Assembly: GCA_037127255.1 (NCBI GenBank)
Contig: JBANSL010000018.1
Coordinates: 19,255,175 to 19,319,174 of the forward strand
Length of the DNA: 64,000 bases
Direction: 5' to 3'
From: Persicaria tinctoria
Lineage: Eukaryota > Streptophyta > Magnoliopsida > Caryophyllales > Polygonaceae
The notes under the pieces were generated by a model that had not been told where the DNA came from, searched no databases, and saw only the letters and a program-made list of their open reading frames with translations. The position numbers and the translations under genes were made by a program. Within the stretch, counting starts at the first letter, position 1. Each line of letters starts with the position of its first letter. Shown piece by piece: positions 33,746 through 46,171 of the stretch.

Positions 33746-35458
33746 ATGAACGCCACACATCGCCCCGCCACCCCTTACCCTACATCCTCCAAGTTTCACA
33801 TCCCGCCAGACCTCATACCGCGACCGCAGCACTCCCCCGCCGCATCTCCTGCCGTCCTCACCGAATCCCAATCCCCCCTGCCTCAAATCCGACCTCCCTT
33901 TCCCCCATCCCCACCTCCCACAAAACAACCCTCCTTGACCCGAATTGGCAGGCGGCTATGCTCGATGAATACAGGGCTCTTACAGGACCCGAATGGTACT
34001 TGGGTTCTGGTTCCTCGCCCTCCTGAGGCGAACGTCATTCGCTACATGTGGCTTTTCCGCCACAAGTTCCGCTCTGATGGGTCATTGGAGCGCTACAAAG
34101 CCCGTCTTGTGGTCAACGGTCGATCTCAGCAGGCAGGTATTGATTGTGATGAGACGTTCAGCCCCGTGGTCAAGCTTGCCACTATCCGAGTGGTGTTGAG
34201 CTTAGCTTTGTCGAGACATTGGGCTATTCATCAGCTAGATGTCAAGAACGCCTTTCTGCATGGCCACCTGAATGAGACAGTCTACATGTTTCAACCGCCG
34301 GGGTTCGCTGATCCTGATCGCCCCAAGCACGTGTGTCTCCTACAGCGCTCTCTATATGGTCTAAAACAGGTCCCGCGGACTTGGTTCCGGCGCTTTGCTT
34401 CTCATCTATTTCGCTTGGGCTTTGTTGGCAGCCGCTTGGATACGTCTCTGTTTATCTATCGCCGAGACACAGACATGGCCTTTCTGTTACTATATGACGA
34501 TAACATCATCCTCACCGCCTCTTCTGATGCTCTTCGGACGTCTATTATTGCCCAGTTGAGCGCCGATTTCGCCATGTCATATCTGGGTCAGTTGTCTTAC
34601 TTCTTGGGAGTCGCCATGCAGCGTCATGCGTCTGGTTTGTTTCTCTCTCAGAGTAAGTATGCTGCCGAAATTGTTGCTCGGGCCAAGATGAGCAACTGCA
34701 AGCCGGTTGCCACTCTAGTGGATACCTCCAACAAGCTCAGTGCTCACTCCGGTCCTCTATTTGATGATCTGACGCTCTATCGCAGTCTCGCCGGTGTGTT
34801 GCAGTATCTTACATTTACTCGTCCAAACATCAGTTACGCCGTTCAACAGATTTGCATGTTTATGCATGCGCCCAGGGAGCCTCACTTCCAGGCCTTGAAG
34901 CGGATCATCCGGTACATTAGCGGTACCCTCGAGATGGGCACCACAATAACCCCTTCCTCTCGGCTTGACCTCGTCGCTTACACTGATGCGGATTGGGGTG
35001 GTTGTCCTGACACACGTTGCTCCACGTCTGACTACTGTGTCTTCTTCAACGACACCCTTGTGTCGTGGTCTGCAAAGCGACAGTCTGTGGTGTCTCGCTC
35101 TAGCGCCGAGGCAGAGTACAGAGATGTCGCCAACGTTGTCTCCGAGTGCTCTTGGCTGCACAATCTCCTTCTTGAGCTCCGCTGCCCTCTTCAGAAGACC
35201 ACTCTGGTCTACACCGACAACGTCTCCGCCGTCTATCTGGCCAGCAACCCAGTCCAACATCAACGAACGAAGCACATTGAGCTCGATCTACACTTCGTTC
35301 GGGACACGGTTGCTCTTGGACATGTTCGTGTTTATCACGTCCCGTCCTCCTATCAGTACGTTGATATCTTAACCAAGGGTTTACCTCGGCAGTTGTTCCT
35401 AGATTTTCGGTCCAGTCTCACAGTACGGGACCCTCCACTTTCGACTGCGGGGGTTTGA
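33746..35458 (+). pseudogene. Copia-1 pol, part 2: reverse transcriptase and RNase H
   Basis: 570 codons in the same frame as part 1; the listed start is simply the first ATG after the stop. A proline-rich linker (1-65) is followed by the RT. The first catalytic Asp lies in HQLDVKNAFLHG (165), and SLYGLKQ follows at 202. The active-site box reads YDDN (250-253) where Copia has YVDD, so the second Asp of the pair is Asn. The RNase H domain begins AYTDADWGG (about 410) and has SAEAEYR and YTDN. The protein would end at the polypurine tract. Structure is intact but the catalytic box is altered, so autonomous activity is unlikely. Confidence 0.88.
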
Positions 35459-35583
35459 TAGATTACATAGGTCTTATATTGTATAGTGGGCCCAAAGGCC
35501 CAATACCTTTGTAACCTATATATATCATTGTCTAATGAATGAAACCCTCAAGGAGGACTTTACATCAATTCCATCATTCTACA
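35456..35583 (+). repeat. 3' LTR of Copia-1
   Basis: 128 bp, TG...CA ends, followed by the ATCTC target duplication. Compared with the 5' LTR it has about a dozen substitutions, mostly transitions, and lacks one AT unit in the TA tract. Confidence 0.92.
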
Positions 35584-35588
35584 ATCTC

Positions 35589-36099
35589 AATACTTCATAT
35601 ATGTTAATGCAATGCAAAAGGCCAAAAATGATTTGAAACTCTTAATAATCTAATTATACTGGAGTAATTCATAAATAAAAATTTTAAAAGGTCAAGTTTG
35701 TAGTAGTAACAACTTGTCCGTAGGCTACGTTCTCTTCATTTTAGATTTAGTTTTTCTTGACTCGTTTGCTTGTAGGGTGTGCTTCCACTTGTTGTTTTGC
35801 TTCTTCTTTTGTTTTTCATTTTCGTTTGTATGTATTGACGGGTTTCCGTCTGCCGACTTGTCGGCCATTGAGATTCAGATATATCTAATTCAGATATATC
35901 TAATCTTGAATTATTTTCTAATAAAATAATAATAATAATAATGAGTCCAAATAACTGACATGTTAATTAGTCGTTTATTGAGACTTATCTGAGTACAGCG
36001 AACATGAGTTAGCTTGGGCCGTCAGCACTCACCACTGGCTCCCTTTTTTTATTTTATCAGACTAAATGTTAATTTTGCGAATTTCATTATCAAAATTTA

Positions 36100-36149
<50 letters not shown>

Positions 36150-36396
36150 TCTTTGGGTTGTAAAATTGGACGATGACCGATGCTAAAATCCAACTAAATA
36201 GGACAGCTTCTTATATTGAAATAATTGGAGCTTCCACTTCCATTAAAAAACAAGGGTAAAGTGTTGCTGATCATGCTATTGGCCCCCTTTTTTAATACTC
36301 AAATTATTTATTAGTCTTTGAATTAATATTATATTACTTTTAGTAATGTGACAATAATGTGTTAAGATTGTTAAAAATTTTAAAAAGTATGTGTCT

Positions 36397-36429
<33 letters not shown>

Positions 36430-38726
36430 TGAAAATCATGCTTTTGTTCGGTAGACATGCTCACCATGTTTGACTCGATTTAAGGCAAATTAAATTGAAA
36501 GATAAAAAAAATGGCAAACACCACTTGCATTTTGAACAAAAATAGACGTTGAGTAGGTTGAGAATCAAGGAAAGCCATCGTTTAGGAACATATTAAAGGG
36601 ATAATTTGAATGTTATTAATGCTTTTTTGGAATGAATGGAGTTGTTCCTTAAACATTGAGATAATTATTTTTTATCCGAAATTTGACTTAATGCTATGAT
36701 TTGAATGTTATTAATAATGCTTTTGTTTTTGTTAAGGTAAGAATTCAGTTGAGAAATCCTAAACGATAACATTCAGATGGATGAGATTAAGAAGATTTTT
36801 ATAAGCTGACAATGTATTTCAACTAACAAATCGATTAAGATGTCCAACTTTATTAGCCACTTTGTTATCCTCGCGGGACACAGGAGAAAACTTTACCTCT
36901 GAATGTGAATACTAGTTTACTAATGCAAATATTGCTTGCGCGCGCGTGTACTAGTTCTACCCAAAGAGCAAATTAATGGTTTACGCCATTAGGGGGGGAT
37001 TGATTCCCCTCAGGTTTCCCGTTTCCTTCCCAATCTCTAATAATGTATCCTACGCTAATGTTTCCCTTTGGAGATGATGATCCATCAAAGTTAATTTTCA
37101 GGAATCCACATTTTGATTTTCTCCATTTGATGTATTTCCTGCTCGATCAATTTCTCTTTTGGGTCCTTTCTTACTCTATTATCTTCATTTCTTCATTGTC
37201 CGTGTCATTTTCTCTCAATGTTGCCTTTGTCGGTTTTCGAAAGGATAAAGCTTTGAAGCTCCCATCTGGATGAAATTTGGTTTCTAAAAAAACATGTCAT
37301 TTCTTCTTTCTTTTCTCAATTGTGTTTTTTTTTCTCCCTAAATTGTCCATATCTCTTGTTGATGCCAGAACAAGATCTACTATTCTGTGTACTTTATATA
37401 TTCCCAGACATGAGTTTTTTTTTTTTTTTTGATTCAATCCAGACATGAGTTTCTAATGAAGGCCGGCATGACATTCTACAAATAGATGATCCTCATCCTT
37501 ACAAATGATCTTCACAAAATGTACCGTTGAAATGAATGAAGTTGTTCCTTAAAAGATCATTATTTTTTATCCGAAATTTGACTTAATCAAATTTTGCAAT
37601 GTCTACATTGAGCATATCTCTAGAGAAATCTATTATTTTATTTAGCTAATCAGTTGACTCATGTGAATAATTTGACTATTATTGCTACCCATTTTATTAG
37701 ACCTGAGTATGGCCGGGTCGGGCGGGCTTGTGTCAGGATTTGATCAAATTTTCAGCCCAGTGCACCGAGTCGGGTTTGGACCAAGCCCGGTTTTGGGGGT
37801 TAGTGTCTTGTCCAAACCCGTCCTCATTCTTGGGCCGGGCCGCCCAACGGGCCAAACAGGCCTAACATCTCAAATTCGTTTTCTATCGGAAATCGAATTA
37901 AAAAAAGAGACAAATCACAATATTATGCCAATAGGGAGGTAAATCTGGACAATATTAACCTACTAACAAATGCAAATCAATGTTATATTGTATCAATACT
38001 TTCAGGCGACACGTGGGAGGAAGAATCATCGTCCCGCAAATCGCGTCTGATCCTGCATATATAATATTTTTATTTATATGAAAAAAATAAAATTAATAAA
38101 ACATCAAAGAATACATGTAATTAAGTTGATTAAGCTAAATAAAGTTGTAAATTAGTAAGGTTTATGCTAGTGTAATTGCAATTCTAATAAAGTTGAATGT
38201 ACTTATACTATTTGCTATAATTGTCATGCTTATTGTAATTATTGTAATTGTAATTTACTACTCCGTATTTGCTAATATATGAGAATATTTATGGAAATTG
38301 AATTTGTAATATAAATCTATTGCTACTATATTTTTATTATATTAATAATATATAATACTATATATAATTTATATAATTATAATTATATATAATATATAAT
38401 ATTAATATCAAATCGAGTCGGGCCTATCGGCCCCTTTGGGCTTTAGCCTCTGTCCAAGCCTGACCCTCTGAACCTACCGGGCCGGACCCAACGGTCCCGC
38501 TTGGACCAACTGCTCTGTCTACGCCCGCATATTTTTCCGGACAGATTGGCCCATGTTTGCTCACGTCTACATTTGATTCAATCATAATGAATACTCTAAA
38601 TTGAACTACATCTCGGATCTCTAATGCAACCCTTCCAAATTAATTACTTTACTTAAAAAAGAATTCAAGAAACATTTTAATATTTGTAAAATAGAATAAC
38701 AAACTAAAATAATTGTGGAAAAAATC
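35589..38726. other. AT-rich intergenic stretch
   Basis: No gene recognised. At 35832-35864 lies a 33-bp segment repeated exactly at 42661-42693. At 36632-36690 and 37530-37592 the phrase GTTGTTCCTTAAA, then TTATTTTTTATCCGAAATTT, is repeated. At about 37700-38540 two GC-rich patches with GGGCCGGGCCG and CGGGCCGGACCC wording flank an AT-rich core and probably represent a decayed hAT-like MITE. Confidence 0.4.
36100..36148. repeat. (ATT)n microsatellite
   Basis: About 16 uninterrupted ATT units. Confidence 0.9.
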
Positions 38727-39478
38727 TGTTAACTCGGCTGGGCTCGGTGGGGTCAAAGACAAGCTGGAGGGAGGTCGTGTGTGCGGGCCCACGTACGGGA
38801 GACTCGAACAACACATAAACCCGAATGGGGTTCCATCTCAAAACCAATTGGCAATGAGAGGATTAACCCTTCAACCTTATATGTTGTTCAAGTATTCTCT
38901 AGACTACCGATGTGGGACAACCACATTCCAACACGCCCTCTCAAGTGCAACGACATTTTTAGCTAACAAGTTGCACTTACGGGAGACTCGAACAACACAT
39001 AAACCCGAACGGGGTTCCATCTCAAAACCAATTGGCAATGAGAGGATTAACCCTTCAACCTTATATGTTGTTCAAGTATTCTCTAGACTACCGACGTGGG
39101 ACAACCACATTCCAACACGCCCTCTCAAGTGCAACGGCATTTTTAGCTAACAAGTTGCACTTGCCACATGCGCTTAAATGGGAACTCAATGCCCGCGACA
39201 TGTCAACAAGGTCAGCAACCCCACTAATCCGAAGCCCAGACCGCAACTAGCCGAACCCGGCTCTGATACCATGTTAACTCGGCTGGGCTCGGTGGGGTCA
39301 AAGACAAGCTGGAGGGAGGTCGTGTTTGCGGGCCCACCTACGGGAGACTCGAATAACACATAAACCCGAACGGGGTTCCATCTCAAAACCAATTGGCAAT
39401 GAGAGGATTAGCCCTTCAACCTTATATGTTGTTTAAGTATTCTCTAGACTACCGATGTGGGACAATCACATTCCAACA
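38727..39478 (-). mobile_element. TRIM retrotransposon with internal partial LTR copy
   Basis: Two 207-bp terminal repeats (38727-38933 and 39272-39478) start TGTTAACTCGGCTGGGCTCG and end CACATTCCAACA in plus orientation. In minus orientation the 5' LTR (39272-39478) starts TGTTGGAATGTG and is followed by ATGGTATCAGAGCCGGG, a tRNA-iMet primer site. GAGAGGGCG precedes the other LTR as a polypurine tract. Flanks AAATC and AAGTC are a 5-bp duplication with one mismatch. The 338-bp interior contains a further partial LTR copy (about 38975-39115). No protein coding, as in TRIMs. Confidence 0.82.
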
Positions 39479-39687
39479 AAGTCAAACCATCTGAAGGTAA
39501 CATTATTACATTGGCTTAGTTTCTGGTTACTGTCTATTGTAAGGCAAATTTGGGCAGTACCAAAGTCTATTACTTATTCGGAATTTCGGAGAATTATTGA
39601 TTATTTAGTGTAAATGAGGTTCAAAATAGAAATTGGTTAATTTGTTTACTGTATGATTCATTTATTATGGTACACTTTTTTCTTTTC

Positions 39688-42348
39688 TTTTTTTTTTGAT
39701 CCAAGGCGAAAGTTTGTGGGTGGTCAACCTCGGTTGAATCACTGCCCAATGGTGTCCTTACAGACTAGATCCTCAATCTCAGTTGGGCACCACTCAACAG
39801 AGAAAGAGGAGAACAAACCAGCATGCGCCAATATGTCAGCGACCTGGTTGCCTTCCCTTAACGCGTGGGAGAAGTTGATGGCCTCAAAAGATCTGCAGAG
39901 GCCGAGAACATCGGTAATCACCATCTCAATAGTCCATGGGCAAGTACCGATTCCTCGCAGAGCATTGATGACGGTCAGACAGTCGCCTTCCACCACGAGG
40001 CGAGAGAAGCCCATCCTCCCAACAGAAAGATGGTCAGCGTGAAGACCAAGACACTCAGCTTGAATTGAAGATGTGCTCCCAAGTCCTTGCGCTCCTCAGA
40101 ACACCACTCTACCACGGCTATCGCGGATAACAAACCCAGCAACAGCTTTCCCAGACGCGACCATGGCTCCATCAAAATTCAGCTTCATGAATCCCTCAGG
40201 CGGTTTCTTCCATTTGACTCTTTTCTGGCGTGTCGATCTGTTTTGAGGTTTGAGATTCGTAGATGTAGCATCATCGTTCTCTAGATCATATTCTAGAGCT
40301 TTTTTCCAATATAACCTATATGCTGTAATGATCTTTATCCATTGTTTCATATTTCTTACATCATGATTTTCGAAAAGAATTTTGTTCCTCATAGACCAGA
40401 TCCCCCATAAGGAAAATGCTAGTATTGATTTCTGAGTAGCGGATAGCTGGGAGAAGATTTCAATGCTTATCATCCTATAGGTCTTGTTAGTTTTGTCAGT
40501 GTTTCGTATTATTCTTTGAATCTGCTTATTCATTCTTCCTATTAGTGTCAGAGATGTCTAACATGCCGTGAATAAGTGGGTTGCATCTTCTTCACAATGG
40601 TTACAGGGGGGGGCAACCAAGAGGGACATCAATTCCTTTGTCCTAAGTCTAATTTTCGTTGGGGTTCCATTAAGGATATTTTTCCAGAGAAAGGTTTTAA
40701 TTTTCGGCGGACAATCAATCTTCCATATCCACTCTAATGGGTCACAACTAACTCTTCTTGCTTTTGTGATATGGTCTAAAGCGCTAGCCGTGGAAAACCA
40801 GCCATTTCTACTAGCTTTCCAATATAATCTATTTTCAATCTCCGTTTTAGGGATATGAATTCTTAGGATCTCGTCTACAACATTCATGGGGAGGTTTTGT
40901 TTCAATCTTTCTTCATTCTCGTTTTATAAACTTGTCAATTGTTTCAGATTCTTCTATTTGGTCTTGTAGTCGAATTTCTTTAAGGCAAATCTCATTGTAT
41001 AGCCATTTGTCCTTCCAAAATCTAATCGTTTTCCCGTTGCCAATTTGTCATATGAGCCCTTGGCAAAATTCGTCTTTTAATTCCATCAATTTGGTCCATT
41101 GTCATGAAGTGTTTTTCTTCTTTTTGTAATCCCATATGTTGTCTTCTTTAAGATATTTTTCTCTAATAACTTTCACCTATCCATTCTGAGGCTCAACTAG
41201 TATTTTTCATAATAATTTCATTTGAAGGGCCTTGTTCATATCCTAAGATACACCCAAAAACTCCTCCATATCCACATGAGATGCTTGTATCATATATAAT
41301 GCCGTAATCACGGACACTAGTATACCAGACAAGAGATGCTGGTAATCCATCACAACAAAGAAAGTGACAATTACAGATGCCAGTAAGCTTAGGGATTGCC
41401 TCTAACATCCAAACCTGGGAAGAAAGCAACAGTAAGAACAGAAATAGAAGTAAAGAATAATAAATAAAAAGGAAAAAGCATGGAAACATAAAAGGAAAGG
41501 AAAGGGAAATACCAAGAATGTTATGGGATATCCAAGCAGATTATAACCAAACCTTGAACCCTTTTTTGGTGGCTCAGACCTCGTACATTTCTTCAAATAA
41601 CCAATTGTTTCCAGAAATACAACCCGACCAAAGGGATAAAGGTTTAAACGATCCAAATCACAGACAAGGTCAACATAACATTGACGAACAAGAGCTTTAG
41701 AACGCTGAGGGAGCAACACACCCTCAATCACTAACAAGTACGCCATGGAAAGCTTCTTTGGAGACTGAGTTGGCTCCTTGAGGAAAAGTTGAACAAGACC
41801 CATAAATGTACATTCAGTCCACCTTCCTTTTTTGGCCTGCACACTTTGTCCCACCCAATTAAAGGCTTGTACGTTGAGTCCTTATTCTATAAAAAACATC
41901 TGTTAATTTGGTCAAACTCTGAATGTATACTTGCAGGAAGCATTAAATTTTGCATCACTTAATTCGGTTTTGCGGCTAAATTCGATTTGACTAAAATCGC
42001 TCTTCCTTGTTGAGATAGTTCATTTGCTCTCCATTTTGTTAATTGGTTTTTTGTTTTCCCTAGAATCTCGCCAAATGTCTCCTTAGTTACTCTACCATTT
42101 ATAATAGGGCACCCAAGGTATTTTTCTAGAGATGTTTGGTTTGAAATTTGCAGGCAGCTCTGAAGTTGTTGTTTTCGTTCACTTGAGATTCCACTAGTAA
42201 CCTGGAAAGCTGATCTTTGGAAATTTATTTTTTGGTCAGAGATCTCACAATACTCGTCTAGAATCTTTTTCACTATCGAGCATGCTTCTGGTGTCGCTTT
42301 GGCAAATATCATAGATTCCTCTGAATCCATAAATGAGACAAAATACAA
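39688..42348 (-). mobile_element. Degenerate 5'-truncated L1-like LINE on the minus strand
   Basis: Reading the minus strand from 42348: C-terminal RT (SDQKINFQRSAFQVTSG, then LEKYLGCPIINGRVTKETF), PASIHSEFDQINRCF at about 41920, WVKVIREKYL-like sequence near 41180, a zinc-knuckle-type domain (40558-40905, IDCPPKIKTFLWKNILNG, then CNHCEEDATHLF) and RNase H (40096-40230 with KLNFDGAMV; 39739-40014 with VEGDCLTVINAL). A poly-T at about 39675-39697 is the minus-strand polyA tail. It is clearly related to the LINE at 21440-25500. Stops and frameshifts make it inactive. Confidence 0.83.
41240..41807 (-). pseudogene. DUF1985-like gene fragment inserted in the LINE
   Basis: LINE similarity breaks after GGLNVH (near 41808) and resumes with MNKALQMKLL at 41239. 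Between them the minus strand encodes LSMAYLLVIEGVLL, then VDLVCDLDRLNLYPFGRVVF and FGYNLLGYPITFL up to 41513. A GT donor there, a ~100-base intron and a TTTCTTCCCAG acceptor join it in frame to VWMLEAIPKL (from 41414). This pattern fits DUF1985, a domain of Ulp1-protease-type genes spread by plant Mutator-like elements (family recalled, not searched). It is a fragment without the protease domain. Confidence 0.5.
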
Positions 42349-42364
42349 ATTTGGAAAAACGCTA

Positions 42365-42724
42365 CTCCCTCCAATCCAAAATATATGACGTTTACGTATT
42401 TTGAGAAGTTAAAAACTATATAATATACTAAATTTTCTATTTTTTTTTGTAATTTAATACTTATTACTAACAAATATTAAACTATTAAAAAAAAGTTTTT
42501 TTCATTAATGTTGTTCAAATGGACAAATATTTTGTTATATGAAAAAGTGGTCAAAAGATCAATTATTTCGTTACGGATGGGGTAGGTTTTAGCTTCTTAA
42601 AATAAGTGCGGAAAAGTCAAAGACATATACTCCGCTCTTTATTTTCGTTTCTGTTTGTTTGTATTGACGGGTTTCCGTCTGCCGACTTGTCGGTTATCGA
42701 GATTCGGGTATGAATCGGAGGGAG
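42365..42724. mobile_element. Stowaway-like MITE with an extra insertion
   Basis: The left end is CTCCCTCCAATCCAAAATAT; the outer right end, reverse-complemented, is CTCCCTCCGATTCATACC; TA flanks both. The expected right arm (TTTTAGCTTCTTAAAATAAG) ends near 42640. Extra sequence, including the 33-bp segment shared with 35832-35864, separates it from the final GGAGGGAG. Confidence 0.5.
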
Positions 42725-42726
42725 TA

Positions 42727-45700
42727 TTATAATTCAAATAAGCCTATGCTTGATTGAATCATTATGTCGGTGTGATCTTTATTACAGTATTGAACAGTGT
42801 TTAATACATTCCTCGTACTTTAACTTCCATATATTCAATTCGTTCAATCTCAAAACCTACCAAATTGCTATATATTCTTCCCTTGTTTTCCATAGATTTT
42901 GCGGTGTCCATGATAATATACCAAAACTTACCAATCCATTTATGTATGCATTAATGTGACGACCTAATTACTCTCAGCAGGCAACAAACATAGTGCTACC
43001 GGAAAATAGAGACGACGGAGGCAATTAGAGCATATTTATCAGTGAGTCCCGTTCCGAACTCAACTTACTTTTCAACAATCACGTCAGCTTAAGAGTCTAA
43101 TCTAACTTTTTACCTTTTCAGTAAATTATTAGTGGGTTCACTCCAGGGCTTTTTAAATTTATTTTTAATCTATTCTTTTTTTTTTCCTTAAAATTTACAA
43201 AATCAAGTTGTTGTTATTATTGTTGTTATTATTATTATTATCATCATCGTCATCATCATTATTCATTACATAATATTTTAGTAATAGTAATCATATTTTA
43301 TCAATAATAATAATAGATTCGAATTTTTTGGAAATAAAATATATATGCAAAATGGGATAAACAATGAATTTATCGGGAAAAAATGGGAAAAAAATGATTT
43401 TTTTAATGGACAAGTAGTGAAATATGAGTATTGATATCTTTGAATGTTTTTTTAAAAAAAACATATGAAAAATGGGATAAAAAAATGAATTTTTTAATGG
43501 GTAAGAAGGAAAATATGGGCATTGATGGGTTCGTATGAGACGGGATAATAAACTGACTAAAATTATAAACAGGGTAAAATTTATAAACTGTTGGTAACAG
43601 TAGTTAAAAATTTATGAAAAAATATAAACTCCGTATGGGACGAAAAAGAGTTTATTTGTAAAAAAAAATGTGTTTATTTGGTTATTATTAGGGGTATTAT
43701 GGTACTTTCAAACCAAATAAACAAAAAAACATTAAAATAAGCTACCGCAAGTAACTTTTTTTTAAAACACAAATTTTAACCAAAAAGCATGTTTATATTG
43801 CTCCCCATACAATGTTAAAAAAAAACTTTCTCATTTTAACAATTTTTAACATGTTAAAATGTCATCAATACACGCCCGATATCTTTGATTTTGTTTTAAA
43901 AAAATATATGCAATATGGGTGTCTATGGGTAGATAAAAATAAATTACATTTAAAAATATTTTATTTTTTACATTAACGTAAATGGCCAAAAATGGATTTA
44001 CAAAAAAAATACAAAGCTCTGGATTGAAATGTAGCATTTGCCCACATCAAATTGAAACGACGTCGTTTGGTTCTGGATTTCACCAAAAAAAAAAAGAATT
44101 CGTGGGCCATGGCCCACATGATCCACATCCGCTCTTATGAGCCGGGCTCGTCCGAACGGGATCAGGTGTCCCAAAGGGACATCCCCTACCGTCCCCTCCC
44201 CTCCCCCGGATTTAAAAAAAAAAACAAAACAAAAATGATTAAAATTTAGAAGGAAAAAAATTAAATAATAAGAGGTGGGTTTTTGTGAGAATGGTCGGTG
44301 AGAAAAGGGGACAACAGATCATCTCTGGGGCTCGTCTGCGAGCATAGTTTTGACCGGACTCAATAATAGATCAGCTGATTTTTTTTTTATTATTTTTTTT
44401 ATTGTACATGTGGTTTATTGGTGAGTCTTTAGATGTCCATAAGTAGAGGCGGAGCCAAGTGGCAACAAATATAGCTTGACAAGGAGCCAAGTGGCAACAA
44501 ATATAACTTGACAATGAACCGTTCCTCCTCCAATAAAGTTTTGACTCTGCCATAGAACCGATACTTTCAAAAGTATGTACATGGCCAGTTCGGACCATAG
44601 AACCGATGGTTTTTGTAAAACAACTCGATTTTGCGTAATGAGAAAAATATATAACTCCTTGGAAAATTTTACATTAATTTATTACTGATTTTGATTTTCA
44701 ATTAAGACTTAAGAGAACCTACATATAGGTGTCATGGTAAATCCTAATCAACTACTGATTTTGATTTTCAATTAGTTCGATCCCTGCTTCCGTCTCTTTC
44801 CTTGGGTGAAAATTTAAGGTTTATCTTGCTCCCTACCACTGGGTCGAGCCGGTTGACGCAAACCGGTTTATCTAGTACGTGATTCTTGCCGACTGGGTCG
44901 CGTGCTCGGGATTTGCCACCGAAGGTGGGTTCCTCGTCAAAAAAAAAACATACTAGAATACTACATAACATGAAATTATTCGAGCACAAGTAGTTAATGT
45001 TAATCCAAAAATATGTTAAAGATCGACTAAAAAGAAAAGAATACAATATATAAGATATGGTAATTTCTAGTTCTACATAGTGACTTAAAATTTATGATAT
45101 GATATCGATAATGGATTTTGATTTTTTGATTCATCTATCGAAGTTTCACATAAAATAAGATTAAAGTAGTATAGGTAAGTATGTTGGTTTGATTTGAGCT
45201 TTGTAGACATCAGACATGAAATAAAGGAAGATATGTGTATAAGCCTAACCCACCCACCTTTATTAAATAGGTAGATAATGTGAATAATGTACTAATAGAA
45301 TGAGTTACAAGCAAAAGCAAAAGCAAATATATATTTATAACAAACCACACATAATGATAGTATATAATTAATACCTACCACATCTTCTATCCGTACACCT
45401 TATATGAAATTGTAACCAAGACATTTATTTGTGTTCGTACATGGCTGCCTTCAGTGTGTTTTCTCAATTGTTAGGTAATCAATATATAAGTACATAATGT
45501 TTCCATTTATATGCATATTTTATGTCTCTCCTTGAAAAGATGAGAAAAATCCTTATAATTAAAAACATGACATGAGTCTCATTTTCATACGACCTGACTC
45601 GGATTTCTCAGGATTTCACACTAAAATATGCTACTTCTCTATCCGATATATATGGGTGGTCGGAGATTGGATTTTTAGCTCTGCTGAACTTTTTTTTTCC

Positions 45701-45785
45701 CCTGGTTGAGATGGATTTGCCGTACGTGTTGGTGTTGGGGATGAGGATTACAAGATTTGTCATACAACATTGACTGATAAACGAT
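42727..45785. other. AT-rich intergenic stretch
   Basis: No gene is recognised. Contents are AT-rich DNA, homopolymers, a short trinucleotide-rich stretch (43205-43320), a GC-richer patch (44100-44215) and a SINE-like tail (listed separately). Confidence 0.4.
44700..44950 (+). mobile_element. SINE-like retroposon (3' part)
   Basis: GTTCGATCCCTGC near 44778 resembles a box B. The body continues through CCACTGGGTCGAGCCGG and GACTGGGTCGCGTGCTCGGG to TTCCTCGTC followed by an A run (about 44938-44949). This layout is typical of tRNA-derived plant SINEs. The box A end is not clear, and I found no target duplication. Confidence 0.4.
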
Positions 45786-46163
45786 TGTGAAGAGAACATA
45801 ATCAATTTAATGTTGTTGTTGTAAGCAACAGATCAAGGCCAAAATAGGCTAAACTTCAGTGCCAGAAAATTCACTGTTTCATTGAAATAAAACCAGAAAG
45901 AGGAAGCTCCCTGACGGCACAAAGAGGGAAAGTTTGTGATCCCAAAAATCCTATTGAAAACAAGGAGAGATGCCAGCTTATATAGCATGGAATCCTCACT
46001 CGGGATTGGTGGATCACAAGCAGACAAAAAAGCTAGCTGTCTTATTACATCCAAATCAAAATGCAGCTGAAATGCAACATAAATGAAGGTGCTGTAAAAG
46101 CTAAAATGAACAAGTGATAAGATGCTCAGATTATGGACATAAACATGGATCATAATCTTCACA
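45786..46163 (-). repeat. 3' LTR of Copia-2
   Basis: 378 bp, lying left on the plus strand. It carries GTTGTTGTTG where the other LTR has GTTACTGATG. Confidence 0.93.
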
Positions 46164-46171
46164 TCCCCCCC

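Larger units (their letters stand above)
31550..35583 (+). mobile_element. Complete Ty1/Copia LTR retrotransposon (Copia-1)
   Basis: Two short LTRs (31550-31679 and 35456-35583) start TGATAGATTACAT and end in TCTATA or TCTACA. The exact 5-bp ATCTC duplication flanks them (31545-31549 and 35584-35588). TGGTATCACAG follows the 5' LTR as a tRNA-iMet-type primer site, and GCGGGGGTT precedes the 3' LTR as a polypurine tract. The domain order protease-integrase-RT-RNase H defines Copia. The LTRs differ at roughly 10% of positions by eye, mostly C/T, so the insertion is not recent. Very short LTRs fit Ale-like lineages (inference). Confidence 0.93.

Noticed and set aside
31859..35275. Antisense frames of 82-172 codons inside Copia-1
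   Set aside because: They are shadows of the sense polyprotein frames.
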